Below are positions 8,793 through 18,265 of a DNA stretch of 64,000 nucleotides, in pieces. The stretch is from Streptomyces noursei ATCC 11455. GTDB taxonomy: Bacteria; Actinomycetota; Actinomycetes; Streptomycetales; Streptomycetaceae. The stretch spans positions 4,092,001-4,156,000 of the forward strand of contig NZ_CP011533.1 in assembly GCF_001704275.1 (NCBI RefSeq). Reading direction: 5' to 3'. Below the pieces are notes generated by a model. It made no database searches, was not told where the DNA came from, and saw only the letters and a list, made by a program, of their open reading frames with translations. Each line of letters begins with the position of its first letter. Within the stretch, counting starts at the first letter, position 1. The position numbers and the translations under genes were made by a program.

Positions 8793-9299
8793 ATGACCGC
8801 TGCGTTGATCTCCCGGGGCAAGGGCCGCCGCGCCGCCGCTGCCCTCGGTGCCATGACCCTGGGCCTGCTCACCCTCTCCGCCTGCCAGCAGCCGACCTCG
8901 CTGGCCACCGTGACCGTCGGCTCGAAGACGGTGACGGCGGAGGTGACCCCCGGATGTGACGGCAACGGCAAGTCCCTCGACCAGAAGACCGTCAAGGACT
9001 GCATCTCCAAGAAGGGCGCCGACACCCTCACGGTGCAGCCGGGCGAGAAGATCCGGGTGGGCGTCGACCCGAAGGTGGCCAAGTCCGGCTGGTTCGTCGT
9101 CGGCGGGCAGCCCTTCATGCAGCCCACCACCGAGACCTACCGCTCGTTCAGCGTGGACGAGATCTTCAAGCAGACCAACCCGATGACCGGCCAGAGCGGT
9201 TACCTCCCCGAGGTCACCCTGCTGGTCGCCGAGGCCGGCAAGGCCCAGGGCGAGGGCCCGACGGCCCTGTGGCACGTCAACCTGAAGCTGAAGGACTGA
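8793..9299 (+). CDS. DUF2771 family lipoprotein
   Basis: A 168-residue secreted lipoprotein. A basic N-region (SRGKGRRAAAA) is followed by a hydrophobic stretch and the lipobox LSAC with Cys31. The mature part is a small domain matching the actinobacterial DUF2771 family, whose function is unknown. A TAGCCT hexamer ends seven bases before the ATG, so the transcript may be leaderless. The futalosine hydrolase gene follows after about 50 bp on the same strand. Confidence 0.85.
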   Translation: MTAALISRGKGRRAAAALGAMTLGLLTLSACQQPTSLATVTVGSKTVTAEVTPGCDGNGKSLDQKTVKDCISKKGADTLTVQPGEKIRVGVDPKVAKSGWFVVGGQPFMQPTTETYRSFSVDEIFKQTNPMTGQSGYLPEVTLLVAEAGKAQGEGPTALWHVNLKLKD

Positions 9300-9352
9300 G
9301 CGGCGCTGCGCGCGGGGGCCGGGGACCGGCGGCACACGGTGCGGGGCGTCTG

Positions 9353-10153
9353 ATGCGGGCGCTGGTGGTCACCGCGGTGGCCGCGGAGCGCGACGCGGTG
9401 TGCGCCGCCGGGGACGGCTACGCGCACCGCCCGCTGCCCGGCGGCCACACGCTGCACCAGGCGCCCACCAGGTCGTACGGGGTGCCGGCCCCGGACGTCC
9501 TGGCGGCCGGCGTCGGCCCGGCCGCCGCGGCCGCCGGCACCGCCACCGCGCTCACCGCCGCCGCCCTCGCCGGCACCCCGTACGACCTGGTCGTCTCGGC
9601 CGGCATCGGCGGCGGCTTCGCCCCCGGTCCCGGCTCCTCCCCCGGCCACCCGTCCGGCGCGCCCCTGGGCTCGGTGGTCGTCGCGGACGCGATCGTCGCC
9701 GCCGACCTGGGCGCCGAGACCCCCGACGGCTTCGTCCCGGTCACCGAACTCGGCTTCGGGACCACGGTGCACCTGCCCGACCCGGCGCTGGTCGCGGCCG
9801 TCGCGGCGGCGACCGGCGGGGCGGTCGGACCGGTCGTCACGGTCTCCACGGTCACCGGCAGCGCCGCCCGTGCCGCCGAGCTGGCGGCACGTCACCCGGG
9901 GGTGCTGGCCGAGGCGATGGAGGGGTTCGGCGTCGCCGAGGCGGCCGCCGCGCACGGCTTGCCCGTGCTGGAGCTGCGCACGATCTCCAACACGGTGGGC
10001 CCCCGGGACCGCGCCGCCTGGCGGATCGGTCCTGCCCTCGCCGCGCTGACCGACGCCTTCCGCACGTTCCCCGGAGCCCTGGCGGGCGCCCCAGCGGCGA
10101 CGTCGCCCGGGGCTCCGGCATCGCCACCCCACACCCTCCGGAGGACCCCGTGA
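9353..10153 (+). CDS. mqnB: Futalosine hydrolase (menaquinone biosynthesis)
   Basis: A 266-residue protein of the purine/nucleoside phosphorylase fold. It is expected to hydrolyse futalosine to dehypoxanthine futalosine plus hypoxanthine, the second step of the futalosine route to menaquinone. Seen: MRALVVTAVAAERDAV at the start, VVSAGIGGGF around residue 80, and the nucleoside-binding AEAMEGFGVAEAA near residue 185 followed by ELRTISNTVGPRDRAAW. The stop overlaps the start of mqnD (GTGA at 10150-10153), so the two are translationally coupled. The proline/alanine-rich C-terminal tail is not conserved. Confidence 0.93.
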   Translation: MRALVVTAVAAERDAVCAAGDGYAHRPLPGGHTLHQAPTRSYGVPAPDVLAAGVGPAAAAAGTATALTAAALAGTPYDLVVSAGIGGGFAPGPGSSPGHPSGAPLGSVVVADAIVAADLGAETPDGFVPVTELGFGTTVHLPDPALVAAVAAATGGAVGPVVTVSTVTGSAARAAELAARHPGVLAEAMEGFGVAEAAAAHGLPVLELRTISNTVGPRDRAAWRIGPALAALTDAFRTFPGALAGAPAATSPGAPASPPHTLRRTP

Positions 10154-11001
10154 CCCGGCCGCTGTCCATCGCCTACTCCCCGTGCCCGAACGACACCTTC
10201 GTCTTCGACGCCCTGGTGCACGGCCGGGTCCCGGACGCGCCGGAGCTGGCGGTCACCCTCGCCGACATCGACGTCACCAACGGCCTGGCCGAGCGCGGCG
10301 AGCTGGACGTGCTGAAGGTGTCCTACGCGGTCCTGCCGTGGGTGCTGGAGGAGTACACGCTGCTGCCCTGCGGCGGGGCGCTGGGGCGCGGCTGCGGCCC
10401 GCTGGTGCTGACCCGTCGGCCCGGGGCGGCGGCGGACCTGGCGGGCAAGACGGTCGCGGTGCCCAGCGAGCGGTCCACCGCGTACCTGCTGTTCCGGCTG
10501 TGGCTGGCGGAGGCGGTGCCGGGCGGGGTCGGCGAGGTCGTGGTGCTGCCGTTCGACGAGATCATGCCGGCCGTGCGGGACGGCAAGGTCGATGCCGGCC
10601 TGGTGATCCACGAGGCCCGTTTCACGTACCAGGACTACGGGCTGCACTGCCTGGCGGACATGGGCGAGCACTGGGAGCTGACCACCGGTCTGCCGATCCC
10701 GCTGGGCGCGATCATCGCCAAGCGGTCGCTGGGCGAGCCGGTGCTGCGCCGGCTGGCGGAGGCGGTCCGCACGTCGGTCCGGATGGCCTGGGACGACCCG
10801 GAGGTCTCCCGTCCGTACGTCCTGGAGCACGCCCAGGAGATGGACCCGAAGGTGACCGACCAGCACATCGGGCTGTACGTCACCGAGTTCACCGCCGACC
10901 TCGGCGAGGACGGCTACGCCGCGGTGCGCGGGCTGCTCACCCGCGCCGCGGCCGAGGGGCTCGTTCCGCCCCTCGGCCGCGATGCGCTGAAGTTCCTCTG
11001 A
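10150..11001 (+). CDS. mqnD: 1,4-dihydroxy-6-naphthoate synthase (menaquinone biosynthesis)
   Basis: A 283-residue periplasmic-binding-protein-like enzyme that converts cyclic dehypoxanthine futalosine to 1,4-dihydroxy-6-naphthoate in the futalosine pathway. The MqnD signature IAYSPCPNDTFVFDALVHG opens the protein. TAYLLFRLWL and the conserved VIHEARFTYQDYGLHC (about residues 155-170) follow. The GTG start overlaps the mqnB stop by four bases. The other pathway genes (mqnA, mqnC) are not in the window. Confidence 0.95.
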   Translation: MTRPLSIAYSPCPNDTFVFDALVHGRVPDAPELAVTLADIDVTNGLAERGELDVLKVSYAVLPWVLEEYTLLPCGGALGRGCGPLVLTRRPGAAADLAGKTVAVPSERSTAYLLFRLWLAEAVPGGVGEVVVLPFDEIMPAVRDGKVDAGLVIHEARFTYQDYGLHCLADMGEHWELTTGLPIPLGAIIAKRSLGEPVLRRLAEAVRTSVRMAWDDPEVSRPYVLEHAQEMDPKVTDQHIGLYVTEFTADLGEDGYAAVRGLLTRAAAEGLVPPLGRDALKFL

Positions 11002-11016
11002 AGGATGTCGGTGCGG

Positions 11017-11047
11017 CCGCCCGCGGCCGCTTCGGGAGCGCGGGCGG
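11017..11047. terminator. Hairpin between mqnD and the cold-shock gene
   Basis: A 9-bp perfect inverted repeat, CCGCCCGCG (11017-11025) and CGCGGGCGG (11039-11047), lies between the convergent mqnD and cold-shock genes. It probably acts in both directions. No T-run is present. Confidence 0.55.
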
Positions 11048-11053
11048 TCCGGC

Positions 11054-11437
11054 TCAGACGTCGAGCTGGTCGGCGACCGCCCGCAGCATGCCGGCGATCT
11101 TGCCGCCGTGCGCCTTGTCGGGGTAACGCCCGCGCTCCAGCTGCTGGGTGACGTTCTCCAGGAGCGTGGTGAGGTCCTGCACGATCGAGGCGAGCTCGTC
11201 GGGCTTGCGCCGCTGGGCCGCGGCGAGCGAGGGGGTCGGATCGAGGAGGATGACGCTCAGTGCCTGGTCTCCGCGCTGGCCTGCGACGACACCGAATTCG
11301 ACGCGCTGGCCGGGCTTGAGCGCCTCCACGCCGTCGGGCAGCACCGACGAATGTACGAAGACGTCACCGCCGTCGTCGCGGGAGAGAAAGCCGAAGCCCT
11401 TCTCGCTGTTGAACCACTTGACCTTGCCGGTAGGCAC
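11054..11437 (-). CDS. Cold-shock domain protein with C-terminal extension
   Basis: A 127-residue protein. Residues 1-66 are a cold-shock domain with both RNA-binding motifs (GKVKWFNSEKGFGFL and DVFVHSSVL). Residues about 67-127 form a helical extension (ELASIVQDLTTLLENVTQQL) not found in the usual 67-residue Csp proteins, such as the one at 46918. It probably binds single-stranded RNA as a chaperone; the extension may mediate oligomer or partner contacts. Convergent with mqnD. Confidence 0.92.
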   Translation of the reverse strand: MPTGKVKWFNSEKGFGFLSRDDGGDVFVHSSVLPDGVEALKPGQRVEFGVVAGQRGDQALSVILLDPTPSLAAAQRRKPDELASIVQDLTTLLENVTQQLERGRYPDKAHGGKIAGMLRAVADQLDV

Positions 11438-11644
11438 GTCTGTCCTCGTCCTCGTACTCGTCGGGAAATGCGGGCTGGTCCGCGGCAGGCAGCGTGTGGA
11501 GCCGCGGCGTTGAGAAAATTGGTCCGGATAACAGTGCAGCGGGCCACCGAGCCCGCCTCCCCCAAGGCTAATGGTCCGGGGCCCGGTGACAAGACGTCGC
11601 CAGGGGGATCCTCGGCGCCTCTCGCCCGGACTTACCCTGGTCAG

Positions 11645-11911
11645 GTGTCTGATGAAACGCCCCAGGCCGGGGATCTGATGGTCCGAATCGGCGCGATCGT
11701 GTTCCTAGTTGGCGCACTGGCCACTCTCGTCACGGTGCTACCGCTGTTCCTCGGCACGAAGCCGTTGCCGTGGGAGTTCTACTGGGTGTCCATGCTGATG
11801 GGCGCCGGTTTCCTGATCGCGGGCTACGGAGTGCTGCGTTCCGTGGTCGCCCAACGCCGTCAGGCGGAGGCGGCCCTCGCGCCATCCCCGTCGACGCCAC
11901 CCGCCGGGTAA
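11645..11911 (+). CDS. Small two-helix membrane protein of unknown function
   Basis: An 88-residue protein with two hydrophobic segments (about residues 14-36, IGAIVFLVGALATLVTVLPLF, and 44-63, YWVSMLMGAGFLIAGYGVL) and a charged tail. The GTG at 11645 gives the N-terminus MSDETPQAGD. The family is unassigned. Its last 52 bp overlap the end of the convergent HAD phosphatase gene, so both C-termini are read from the same DNA. Confidence 0.7.
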   Translation: MSDETPQAGDLMVRIGAIVFLVGALATLVTVLPLFLGTKPLPWEFYWVSMLMGAGFLIAGYGVLRSVVAQRRQAEAALAPSPSTPPAG

Positions 11912-12534
11912 CGATCCGGATCCGCTACGTAACGATCCAGCCACGACGGGAAAGCGGTCAGGTCGTCGAGCAGGACCTGGGCGCCGGCCGCGCGGAGTTC
12001 GTCGGCGCCGCACGGGCCGGTGGCGACCGCGACGGACAGCGCGCCCGCGGCCCTCGCGCCGCGCACGTCGCCGGTGTGGTCGCCGACGTAGACGCGCGCG
12101 CCGTGCTCGCGCAGCGCCTCGGCCTTGGCCTCCGCCCACAGTGAGCCGATGACCGCGTCCGCGGCGATGCCCAGGTGGGCCAGGTGCAGCTTCGCGTTGG
12201 GCTCGTACTTGGCGGTGACGACGACGGCCCGGCCGCCGGCCGCGTGCACCGCGTCGACCGCCTCCCGCGCGCCGGGCATCGCCAGGGTGCCGGCGACGGC
12301 GTGCGCGGGGTACAGCTCCCGGTAGACGTCGCTGATCTCGGCCACCCGCTCCTCGGGGAACCACCGGCGGATCTCCTGCTCCAGCGGCGGCCCGAGCCGG
12401 GTCACCGCGGCGTCCGCGTCGATGTACGTACCGGTGCGGGCGGCGAGCGCCTCGTAGGCGGCCTTGATGCCCGGGCGGGAGTCGATCAGCGTCATGTCGA
12501 GGTCGAACCCGACGGTCAGGGGATGCGCAGCCAT
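11860..12534 (-). CDS. HAD-family hydrolase (phosphoglycolate phosphatase-like)
   Basis: A protein of about 224 residues with the complete HAD motif set: motif I VGFDLDMTLIDSRPG (nucleophile Asp near residue 11), motif II VVVTAKYE, and motif IV VYVGDHTGDV. A helical cap with LGPPLEQEIRRWF between motifs I and II points to a phosphoglycolate phosphatase or beta-phosphoglucomutase-like enzyme; the substrate is not determinable. ATG 12534 was chosen; ATG 12543 and 12552 are in-frame alternatives. The 3' end overlaps the small membrane protein gene by 52 bp. Confidence 0.88.
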   Translation of the reverse strand: MAAHPLTVGFDLDMTLIDSRPGIKAAYEALAARTGTYIDADAAVTRLGPPLEQEIRRWFPEERVAEISDVYRELYPAHAVAGTLAMPGAREAVDAVHAAGGRAVVVTAKYEPNAKLHLAHLGIAADAVIGSLWAEAKAEALREHGARVYVGDHTGDVRGARAAGALSVAVATGPCGADELRAAGAQVLLDDLTAFPSWLDRYVADPDRYPAGGVDGDGARAASA

Positions 12535-12585
12535 GCCTGCCATTGTGCCCACGCCCCCGCGGACCGCGGCGACCAGGACGTAGCG

Positions 12586-12604
12586 TTAGCCTTGCCTTAC
12601 CTAA
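12586..12604 (+). promoter_or_regulatory. Iron box (DmdR/IdeR-type operator)
   Basis: TTAGCCTTGCCTTACCTAA is a 19-bp imperfect palindrome whose ends and centre match the actinobacterial iron box (TTAGGTTAGGCTAACCTAA type). It lies 79 bp upstream of the first gene of a four-gene iron-siderophore importer, exactly where Fe2+-DmdR or IdeR would repress under iron sufficiency. Confidence 0.8.
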
Positions 12605-12683
12605 CCGCGGGCCCCACCGGGTGCCCGCGGTCGCCCGTCCGACAGCTCCAGACCGCGCGAATGGACCCGACGCCCGTGATGCC

Positions 12684-13694
12684 ATGCCCGTGACGCAACG
12701 GAAACGGAGCCGACGGCTCGGCCTGACCGCGGTGGCGGTGCTGGCGCTGTTGCTCGCGGTGGTCCTCTCGCTCGCCGTCGGCAGCCGCGCGTTCGCGCCG
12801 TCCGCGGTGCTCGACGCCCTCGTCCACGGCGGCACCGACGACGCCGCGCAGGTCGTGCGGTACCTGCGGCTGCCGCGCACCCTGATCGGGCTGATGGTGG
12901 GCGCCGCGCTGGCGATGGCCGGCACGGTCATGCAGGGCATCACCCGCAACCCGATCGCCGACCCCGGCATCCTCGGCATCAGCCAGGGCGCCGCGGCCGC
13001 CGTGGTCTGTGCCATCGCCTTCGCCGGGGTGCACACCCTCACCGGCTACGTCTGGTTCGCGTTCGCCGGCGCGGGGATCGCCGCCGTCGTCGTCTACGGC
13101 GTCGCCACCCGCGGCCGGGGCGGCGCCACCCCGGTCAAGCTGGCGCTCTCCGGCGCCGCGATCAACGCGCTGCTGGTGTCGGTGTCGATGGCGGTCCTCA
13201 CCACCAGGGCCGCGGCGCTGGACGAGTTCCGCTTCTGGCAGGTGGGTTCGCTCACCGGCCGGGATGCCGCGGTGGCCGCCCAGATCTGGCCGTTCCTGCT
13301 GGTCGGCGCGGTGCTGGTGCTGTCGGTGGCGCGTGGACTGGACGCCCTGGCGCTCGGCGAGGACGTCGCCCGGGGACTGGGCCAGAACGTCGCCGCGGTG
13401 CGGATCGTGGGCGGGCTCGGCGCGACCGTGCTGACCGGCGCGGGGGTGGCCGCGGCCGGCCCGATCGCCTTCGTCGGCCTGGCCGTCCCGCACCTGGCCC
13501 GCGCCCTGGTGGGCGGCGACCACCGCTGGGCGCTGCCGATGGCCGCACTGCTCGGCCCGGTCGTCGTGCTGGTCTCGGACACCGTCGGGCGGGTGCTCTT
13601 CCCGCCGTCGGAGGTCCCGGCGGGCGTGATGACCGCGCTGATCGGCGTGCCGTTCCTGGTGACCCTGGTCCGGCGGCGGGCGGTGGCGGCATGA
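12684..13694 (+). CDS. Iron-siderophore ABC transporter permease (FecCD family), first subunit
   Basis: A permease of about 336 residues in the FecCD/BtuC family, with nine or ten predicted helices. The conserved coupling region [18 protein letters not shown] and the C-terminal [15 protein letters not shown] motif are present. It forms the membrane channel with the next gene. ATG 12684 was used; GTG 12690 is possible. It is the first gene of a tightly coupled operon (ATGA overlap with the second permease at 13691-13694), behind an iron box. Confidence 0.93.
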   Translation: MPVTQRKRSRRLGLTAVAVLALLLAVVLSLAVGSRAFAPSAVLDALVHGGTDDAAQVVRYLRLPRTLIGLMVGAALAMAGTVMQGITRNPIADPGILGISQGAAAAVVCAIAFAGVHTLTGYVWFAFAGAGIAAVVVYGVATRGRGGATPVKLALSGAAINALLVSVSMAVLTTRAAALDEFRFWQVGSLTGRDAAVAAQIWPFLLVGAVLVLSVARGLDALALGEDVARGLGQNVAAVRIVGGLGATVLTGAGVAAAGPIAFVGLAVPHLARALVGGDHRWALPMAALLGPVVVLVSDTVGRVLFPPSEVPAGVMTALIGVPFLVTLVRRRAVAA

Positions 13695-14788
13695 CGGCCC
13701 CCGGGATCTCCCCCGCCACCCGCCCCGGCGCGGTCCGCCCCGCCGGGTACGCGCTGGTCCGGGCCGGCCGCGGCTCCTTCCTGCTGCACCGGCGCGCCAC
13801 CGTGGTCGCCGCCGTGCTCGCGGTCCTCCTGGCCGTGGTGTCCGTGGCGTACCTGTGTGCCGGCGAGAGCTGGGTGGCGCCCTCCGAGGTGCTCAAGGTG
13901 CTGACGGGCCGGCCGTCCGCGCAGGAACTCGTCGTGGGGACGCTGCGGCTGCCCCGGATGGTGGTCGGGCTGCTGGTCGGCGCGGCCTTCGGGGTCGCCG
14001 GCGGGCTGATCCAGACCGTCGCCCGCAATCCGCTGGCCAGCCCGGACATCATCGGCGTCACCCAGGGCGCCGGGGCGGTGACGGTCGGCGCGATGACCTT
14101 CGGCGTCACCTCGTTCGCGGTCCTGCCCTACGTCTCGGTCGCCGGCGGGGTGCTGGCCGCCGTCCTGGTCTACGTCTTCGCCTGGCGCGGCGGGCTGCAC
14201 GCCACCCGCTTCGTACTGATCGGCATCGGCTTCGCGGTGGCGCTGCGCTCGGTCACCCAGCTGTTCCTCACCAAGGGCGACTACCTGGTGGCCCAGCAGG
14301 CCCAGGTCTGGATGACCGGCTCGCTCAACGGACGCGGCTGGGCGGAGGCGGCGCCCCTGGGGTGGGCGCTGCTGGTGCTGCTGCCGGCCGTCCTGTGGGC
14401 GGCCCGCGCCCAGCGCACGGTGTCCCTGGACGACGACACCGCGACCGCGCTGGGCATCCGGCTGGGCCGCACCCGGCTGGGGCTGGTGGCGGTCGGCGTG
14501 GTGCTGGCGTCGATGGCGACCGGCGCCGCCGGGCCGGTGGACTTCGTCGCCCTGCTCGCCCCGCAGATCGCCCGCCGGCTGACCCGGACCGCGCAGATCC
14601 CGCTGCTGAACTCCGCCCTGCTGGGCGCCGTCATCGTCGTCCTCGGCGACCTGCTCGCCCGCAAGCTGCTCGCGCCGACCGAGCTGCCGGTGGGCGTGCT
14701 GACCGCCGCGGTCGGCGCCCCGTATCTGATCTGGCTGATCGTCAGGGGCCACCGGGCCCGTGGCCGGGCCACAGGAGGAAACGCGTGA
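13691..14788 (+). CDS. Iron-siderophore ABC transporter permease (FecCD family), second subunit
   Basis: A 365-residue FecCD permease, paralogous to the upstream gene. It shows [20 protein letters not shown] and [17 protein letters not shown] in equivalent positions. It has an N-terminal extension of about 35 residues before the first helix. Translation is coupled at both ends: its ATG overlaps the previous stop and its own stop overlaps the GTG of the ATPase gene. The pair would form the heterodimeric permease of a ferric-siderophore importer. Confidence 0.93.
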   Translation: MTAPGISPATRPGAVRPAGYALVRAGRGSFLLHRRATVVAAVLAVLLAVVSVAYLCAGESWVAPSEVLKVLTGRPSAQELVVGTLRLPRMVVGLLVGAAFGVAGGLIQTVARNPLASPDIIGVTQGAGAVTVGAMTFGVTSFAVLPYVSVAGGVLAAVLVYVFAWRGGLHATRFVLIGIGFAVALRSVTQLFLTKGDYLVAQQAQVWMTGSLNGRGWAEAAPLGWALLVLLPAVLWAARAQRTVSLDDDTATALGIRLGRTRLGLVAVGVVLASMATGAAGPVDFVALLAPQIARRLTRTAQIPLLNSALLGAVIVVLGDLLARKLLAPTELPVGVLTAAVGAPYLIWLIVRGHRARGRATGGNA

Positions 14789-15690
14789 CCGGTACCGGCA
14801 CACCGCGGCCGGCGGCCGGGACGGGCCCCGCCGCCCCGGAGACCACCGCCGAGGAACCCATCGCCCAGGGGACCACCGCACCACAGACCACCGCCCGTCT
14901 GACGGCCCGCGACCTGACCCTCTCCTACGAGGAGCGCACCGTCGTCGAGGGCCTGGACGTGGACGTGCCCGACGGCGCGGTCACCGTCGTCGTCGGCCCC
15001 AACGCCTGCGGCAAGTCGACACTGCTGCGCGCCCTGGGGCGGCTGCTGCGACCGCGCCGCGGCACGGTCCTGCTGGACGGCACGGACCTGGCAAAGATCC
15101 CCACCCGGAAGATCGCCCAGTCGCTCGGCCTGCTGCCGCAGACCCCGGTCGCACCGGAGGCGATCACCGTCGCGGACCTGGTGGCCCGCGGTCGCCAGCC
15201 GCACCAGCGGTGGTGGCAGCAGTGGTCGACGGAGGACGAACGGGCGGTCTCCGAGGCGATGGCGCGGACCGACGTGGCGGCGCTGGCGGACCGCGCGGTC
15301 GACGAGCTCTCCGGCGGCCAGCGCCAGCGGGTCTGGATCGCCATGGCGCTGGCCCAGGAGACCGATCTGCTCCTGCTGGACGAGCCGACCACCTATCTGG
15401 ACATCGCCCACCAGGTGGAGGTCCTGGACCTGGTGCGCCAGCTCAACCACGAGCGCGGACGGACCGTCGTCGCCGTCCTGCACGACCTCAACCAGGCCGC
15501 CCGCTACGCCGACCACCTGGTGGCCATGAAGGCGGGCCGGATCGTCGCCCAGGGCCGCCCCGGGCAGGTCGTCACGGCCGACCTGGTCCGGGAGGTCTTC
15601 GGCCTGGACGCGGTGGTCGTCCCGGACCCGGTGACCGGCTCGCCCCTGGTGGTTCCGGGCCGTCCCTGGGAAAGGGAACCCCGGCAGTGA
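14785..15690 (+). CDS. Iron-siderophore ABC transporter ATP-binding protein (FepC-like)
   Basis: A 301-residue ABC ATPase. Walker A is GPNACGKST, the signature is LSGGQRQR, and Walker B is [12 protein letters not shown] followed by the H-loop region [14 protein letters not shown]. The first 45 residues form a Thr/Ala/Pro-rich tail that precedes the ATPase domain and is unusual in length. AGGAGG at 14773-14778 serves the GTG start, which overlaps the stop of the permease gene. It powers the importer encoded by the operon. Confidence 0.95.
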   Translation: MTGTGTPRPAAGTGPAAPETTAEEPIAQGTTAPQTTARLTARDLTLSYEERTVVEGLDVDVPDGAVTVVVGPNACGKSTLLRALGRLLRPRRGTVLLDGTDLAKIPTRKIAQSLGLLPQTPVAPEAITVADLVARGRQPHQRWWQQWSTEDERAVSEAMARTDVAALADRAVDELSGGQRQRVWIAMALAQETDLLLLDEPTTYLDIAHQVEVLDLVRQLNHERGRTVVAVLHDLNQAARYADHLVAMKAGRIVAQGRPGQVVTADLVREVFGLDAVVVPDPVTGSPLVVPGRPWEREPRQ

Positions 15691-15751
15691 CGTCTGCTCG
15701 GCGAGGCTCCCGCCCCGCCGACCTCCCCGCCGCCGAGCCGAAAGGGCCGCC

Positions 15752-16873
15752 ATGACCCGCTCCACCCACCCGGCTACGTCCCGCTCGCACCTTTCCTCCC
15801 ACCCGGCCCCGTGCGTCCCCACAGCCGGCGCGCGGCCGCGCCGCGGCGGCACCGCCCGGGCCGCCGCGGTCGCCGCCGCCGGCGCGCTCCTGCTCACCGC
15901 CTGCGGCAGCGGCACGGACTCCGGCGCCTCCGCCGCCGGCCCCGACGGCACCTTCAAGGCGGCCACCTGCCCCGCGCAGCCCACCACCACCTGGCCCGAG
16001 CCGGCCCCCCAGGGCGGCGGCAGCCACCCGGTCCGCACCGCGGCGGGCGAGGTCACCGTCCCCGACACCCCGCGGCGCGTCGTCGTCCTGGACAGCGCCG
16101 AGCTGGACTCCGCGCTCACCCTCGGCGTCACCCCCGTCGGCGCGACCCGCTCCGACGTCGACTCCGGCTTCCTCGACTACCTGCCGCAGCAGAAGCTCGC
16201 CGGCATCAAGGACGTCGGCAGGATCGGCGCCCCCAACCTGGAGGCGATCGCCGCCCTCAAGCCCGATCTGATCCTCACCAGCAAGGTCCGCGACGGCCAG
16301 CGCTACGCCGAGCTGAAGAAGATCGCCCCCACCGTCATGACCGAGACCACCGGCTACCCGTGGAAGCAGAACTTCGCCGTCCACGCCGCCGCGCTGAACA
16401 AGATCCCCGAGGCCGAGCGCGTCGTCGCGGCCTACCGGTCGCACGCCGAGCGCGTCACCCAGGCCCTGGGCGGCCCGGCCAAGGCCCGCGCCCTGCGCGC
16501 CAACGTCGTCCGCTTCGTCGAGGGCGCCGACACCCGCATCTACGGCTGCCAGAGCTACATCGGCACGGTCCTCGACGACATCGGCACCGGCCCCACCTCC
16601 GTCGTCGACGGCGCACGGAACGGCCTGATGGTCGAGGTCGGCCCCGAGCAGATCACCAAGGCCGACGCCAACGCCGTCTTCTACTCCACCTACGGCAGCC
16701 CCGAGAAGTCCAAGGAGGCCCAGATCACCGCCGGCCCCCTGTGGAAGAACCTCCGGGCCGTCAAGGACGGCAGGTCGATCCGCGTCGACGACCAGCTGTG
16801 GATCCAGGGCATCGGCTACACCGCGGCCGACAAGATCCTGGACGAGATCCAGCAGCGGCTGGCCAAGAAGTAG
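15752..16873 (+). CDS. Iron-siderophore substrate-binding lipoprotein
   Basis: A 373-residue class III (FepB/FhuD-like) binding protein, exported and lipid-anchored: the lipobox LLTAC has Cys51 after a long N-terminal region of 30 residues before the hydrophobic core. The mature part shows the FepB-type RVVVLDSAELDSALTLGVTPVG and the long inter-lobe helix from about residue 225. It lies about 60 bp after the ATPase gene and completes a binding protein, two permeases and an ATPase. The siderophore is unknown because no biosynthetic genes are in the window. Confidence 0.92.
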   Translation: MTRSTHPATSRSHLSSHPAPCVPTAGARPRRGGTARAAAVAAAGALLLTACGSGTDSGASAAGPDGTFKAATCPAQPTTTWPEPAPQGGGSHPVRTAAGEVTVPDTPRRVVVLDSAELDSALTLGVTPVGATRSDVDSGFLDYLPQQKLAGIKDVGRIGAPNLEAIAALKPDLILTSKVRDGQRYAELKKIAPTVMTETTGYPWKQNFAVHAAALNKIPEAERVVAAYRSHAERVTQALGGPAKARALRANVVRFVEGADTRIYGCQSYIGTVLDDIGTGPTSVVDGARNGLMVEVGPEQITKADANAVFYSTYGSPEKSKEAQITAGPLWKNLRAVKDGRSIRVDDQLWIQGIGYTAADKILDEIQQRLAKK

Positions 16874-16962
16874 CGGTGGCACGGGCGGCGGCCGGCCCCG
16901 GCGGTCGGGTGTCGGCACGGCCGCGGGGCGCGGCGCCCGCCCCGGCGCGCGCCGCCCGCGCC

Positions 16963-18102
16963 TCAGCCGGCCGCCCGCCGCATCCGCCACAGCAGGAACA
17001 GCGCCGAGGCGACCGCCGCCACCCGCACCACGCCCGGCAGGCCGGCGAGCAGTTCCCCGCCCAGGTGGCCCGGGGCGATCGGGGCGCCCCAGCGGCCGTC
17101 GTTGCGGCCCCAGATCCAGATCACCAGGCCGCCGGCGACGATGCCCGGGACGCCCAGCGCGGCGAACTTGGTCTCCGTGCGGCTGAGCCGGCGCGAGACG
17201 TAGGCGAGGCCCCAGCCGCCGGCCAGCGCCAGCCAGGAGCCGACCACCGCACCGGCCACCAGCAGCAGCACCGCCAGCGTCAACACCGGGCTGAGCCACG
17301 CCCGCAGGGGTACCGGTGCGGGCGTCCCGTCCGCCGCGTCCTCCGGCTCGCCCGCCGACTCGGCCGCCGCCTCCTGGGCGGGCCGCCGGCCCAGCGTCCG
17401 CCGCAGCAGGCCCGGCGGCACCCGCCGGCGCCCGGTGCCGCCCTCCTCCTCCGCCGGCGCGCCCTCGCCGCCCTTGTCCTTCTCCTCCGGCCGCTCCCAG
17501 ACCTCCGGGATCTCGATACCGCCGACGAACCCGGGCACCGCGTCCGCCGTGTCCGCCGCCTCGTGGGGCGCGGCCTCCAGCCGCCACCAGTCGGGCGGGT
17601 CCTCCGCGTCCCCCAGTTCGTCGGCGCCGGCCAGATGGGGCGGTGCGGCGGCCGGCTGCGCCTCCGGGACGGCCGGCCGGGCACCGCGCTTCTTGAGGAA
17701 ACCCGGCCGCCGCCCGCCCTCCTGCGGCACGGCCTCGTCGCGCGGCCCGGGGACCTTGCCGATCAGCCCGCCGAATTTCTCGCGGGCGCCGCCCCACTGC
17801 GCGGGTCGGGCCGGCTCCGCGGGCCCTCCCTGCGGCCCGACCGGCCGCGCCGCGGCCCCGCCGCCGGCACCGTCCGCGTCGGCCGCGGCCCGCACCACCG
17901 CCTCCGGCGTGCCCAGCCGGGCCAGCATCCGCTTCACCCCGGGCACCGAATCGGCCTTCTGGTCGGCCTTCTGCGCGTCGATCTCGGCGCGCAGCGAGAT
18001 CACCAGCCGCATCCGGGCGCCGGACGACAGCCCCCGCTGCTGGGCCAGGTCGCCCACCCGGCTCAGATAGTCAAAGACGAGCTGCTCGCTCTCGATCCCC
18101 AC
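16963..18102 (-). CDS. Membrane protein with N-terminal HAAS-like domain
   Basis: A protein of about 379 residues. Residues 5-75 form a helical domain resembling HAAS/DUF1700 sensors (VFDYLSRVGDLAQQRGLS, a regular Arg/Glu helix, then RLGTPEAVV). Residues about 80-265 are a low-complexity, Pro/Ala/Glu-rich linker. The C-terminal part carries four hydrophobic helices. The GTG at 18102 is preceded by AGGGGATTT. The domain assignment is from pattern resemblance only. HAAS proteins usually work with PadR-type regulators, but none is adjacent. The gene is divergent from the helicase-associated gene. Confidence 0.75.
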   Translation of the reverse strand: MGIESEQLVFDYLSRVGDLAQQRGLSSGARMRLVISLRAEIDAQKADQKADSVPGVKRMLARLGTPEAVVRAAADADGAGGGAAARPVGPQGGPAEPARPAQWGGAREKFGGLIGKVPGPRDEAVPQEGGRRPGFLKKRGARPAVPEAQPAAAPPHLAGADELGDAEDPPDWWRLEAAPHEAADTADAVPGFVGGIEIPEVWERPEEKDKGGEGAPAEEEGGTGRRRVPPGLLRRTLGRRPAQEAAAESAGEPEDAADGTPAPVPLRAWLSPVLTLAVLLLVAGAVVGSWLALAGGWGLAYVSRRLSRTETKFAALGVPGIVAGGLVIWIWGRNDGRWGAPIAPGHLGGELLAGLPGVVRVAAVASALFLLWRMRRAAG

Positions 18103-18265
18103 GAAATCCCCTGCGGCGTGCGCTGGTTGCTGCCCCGACGGTACCGCGCGGGCCCGCGCCACCGCCCCGGGCCGCCCGCGGAGGGGCGCACGGACCGGGG
18201 GCGGGCCACCGCGCACCGCGGTCACCTCCTCCCGCCGTCTTCCCGGCCCGGCTAACGTAGGACGA

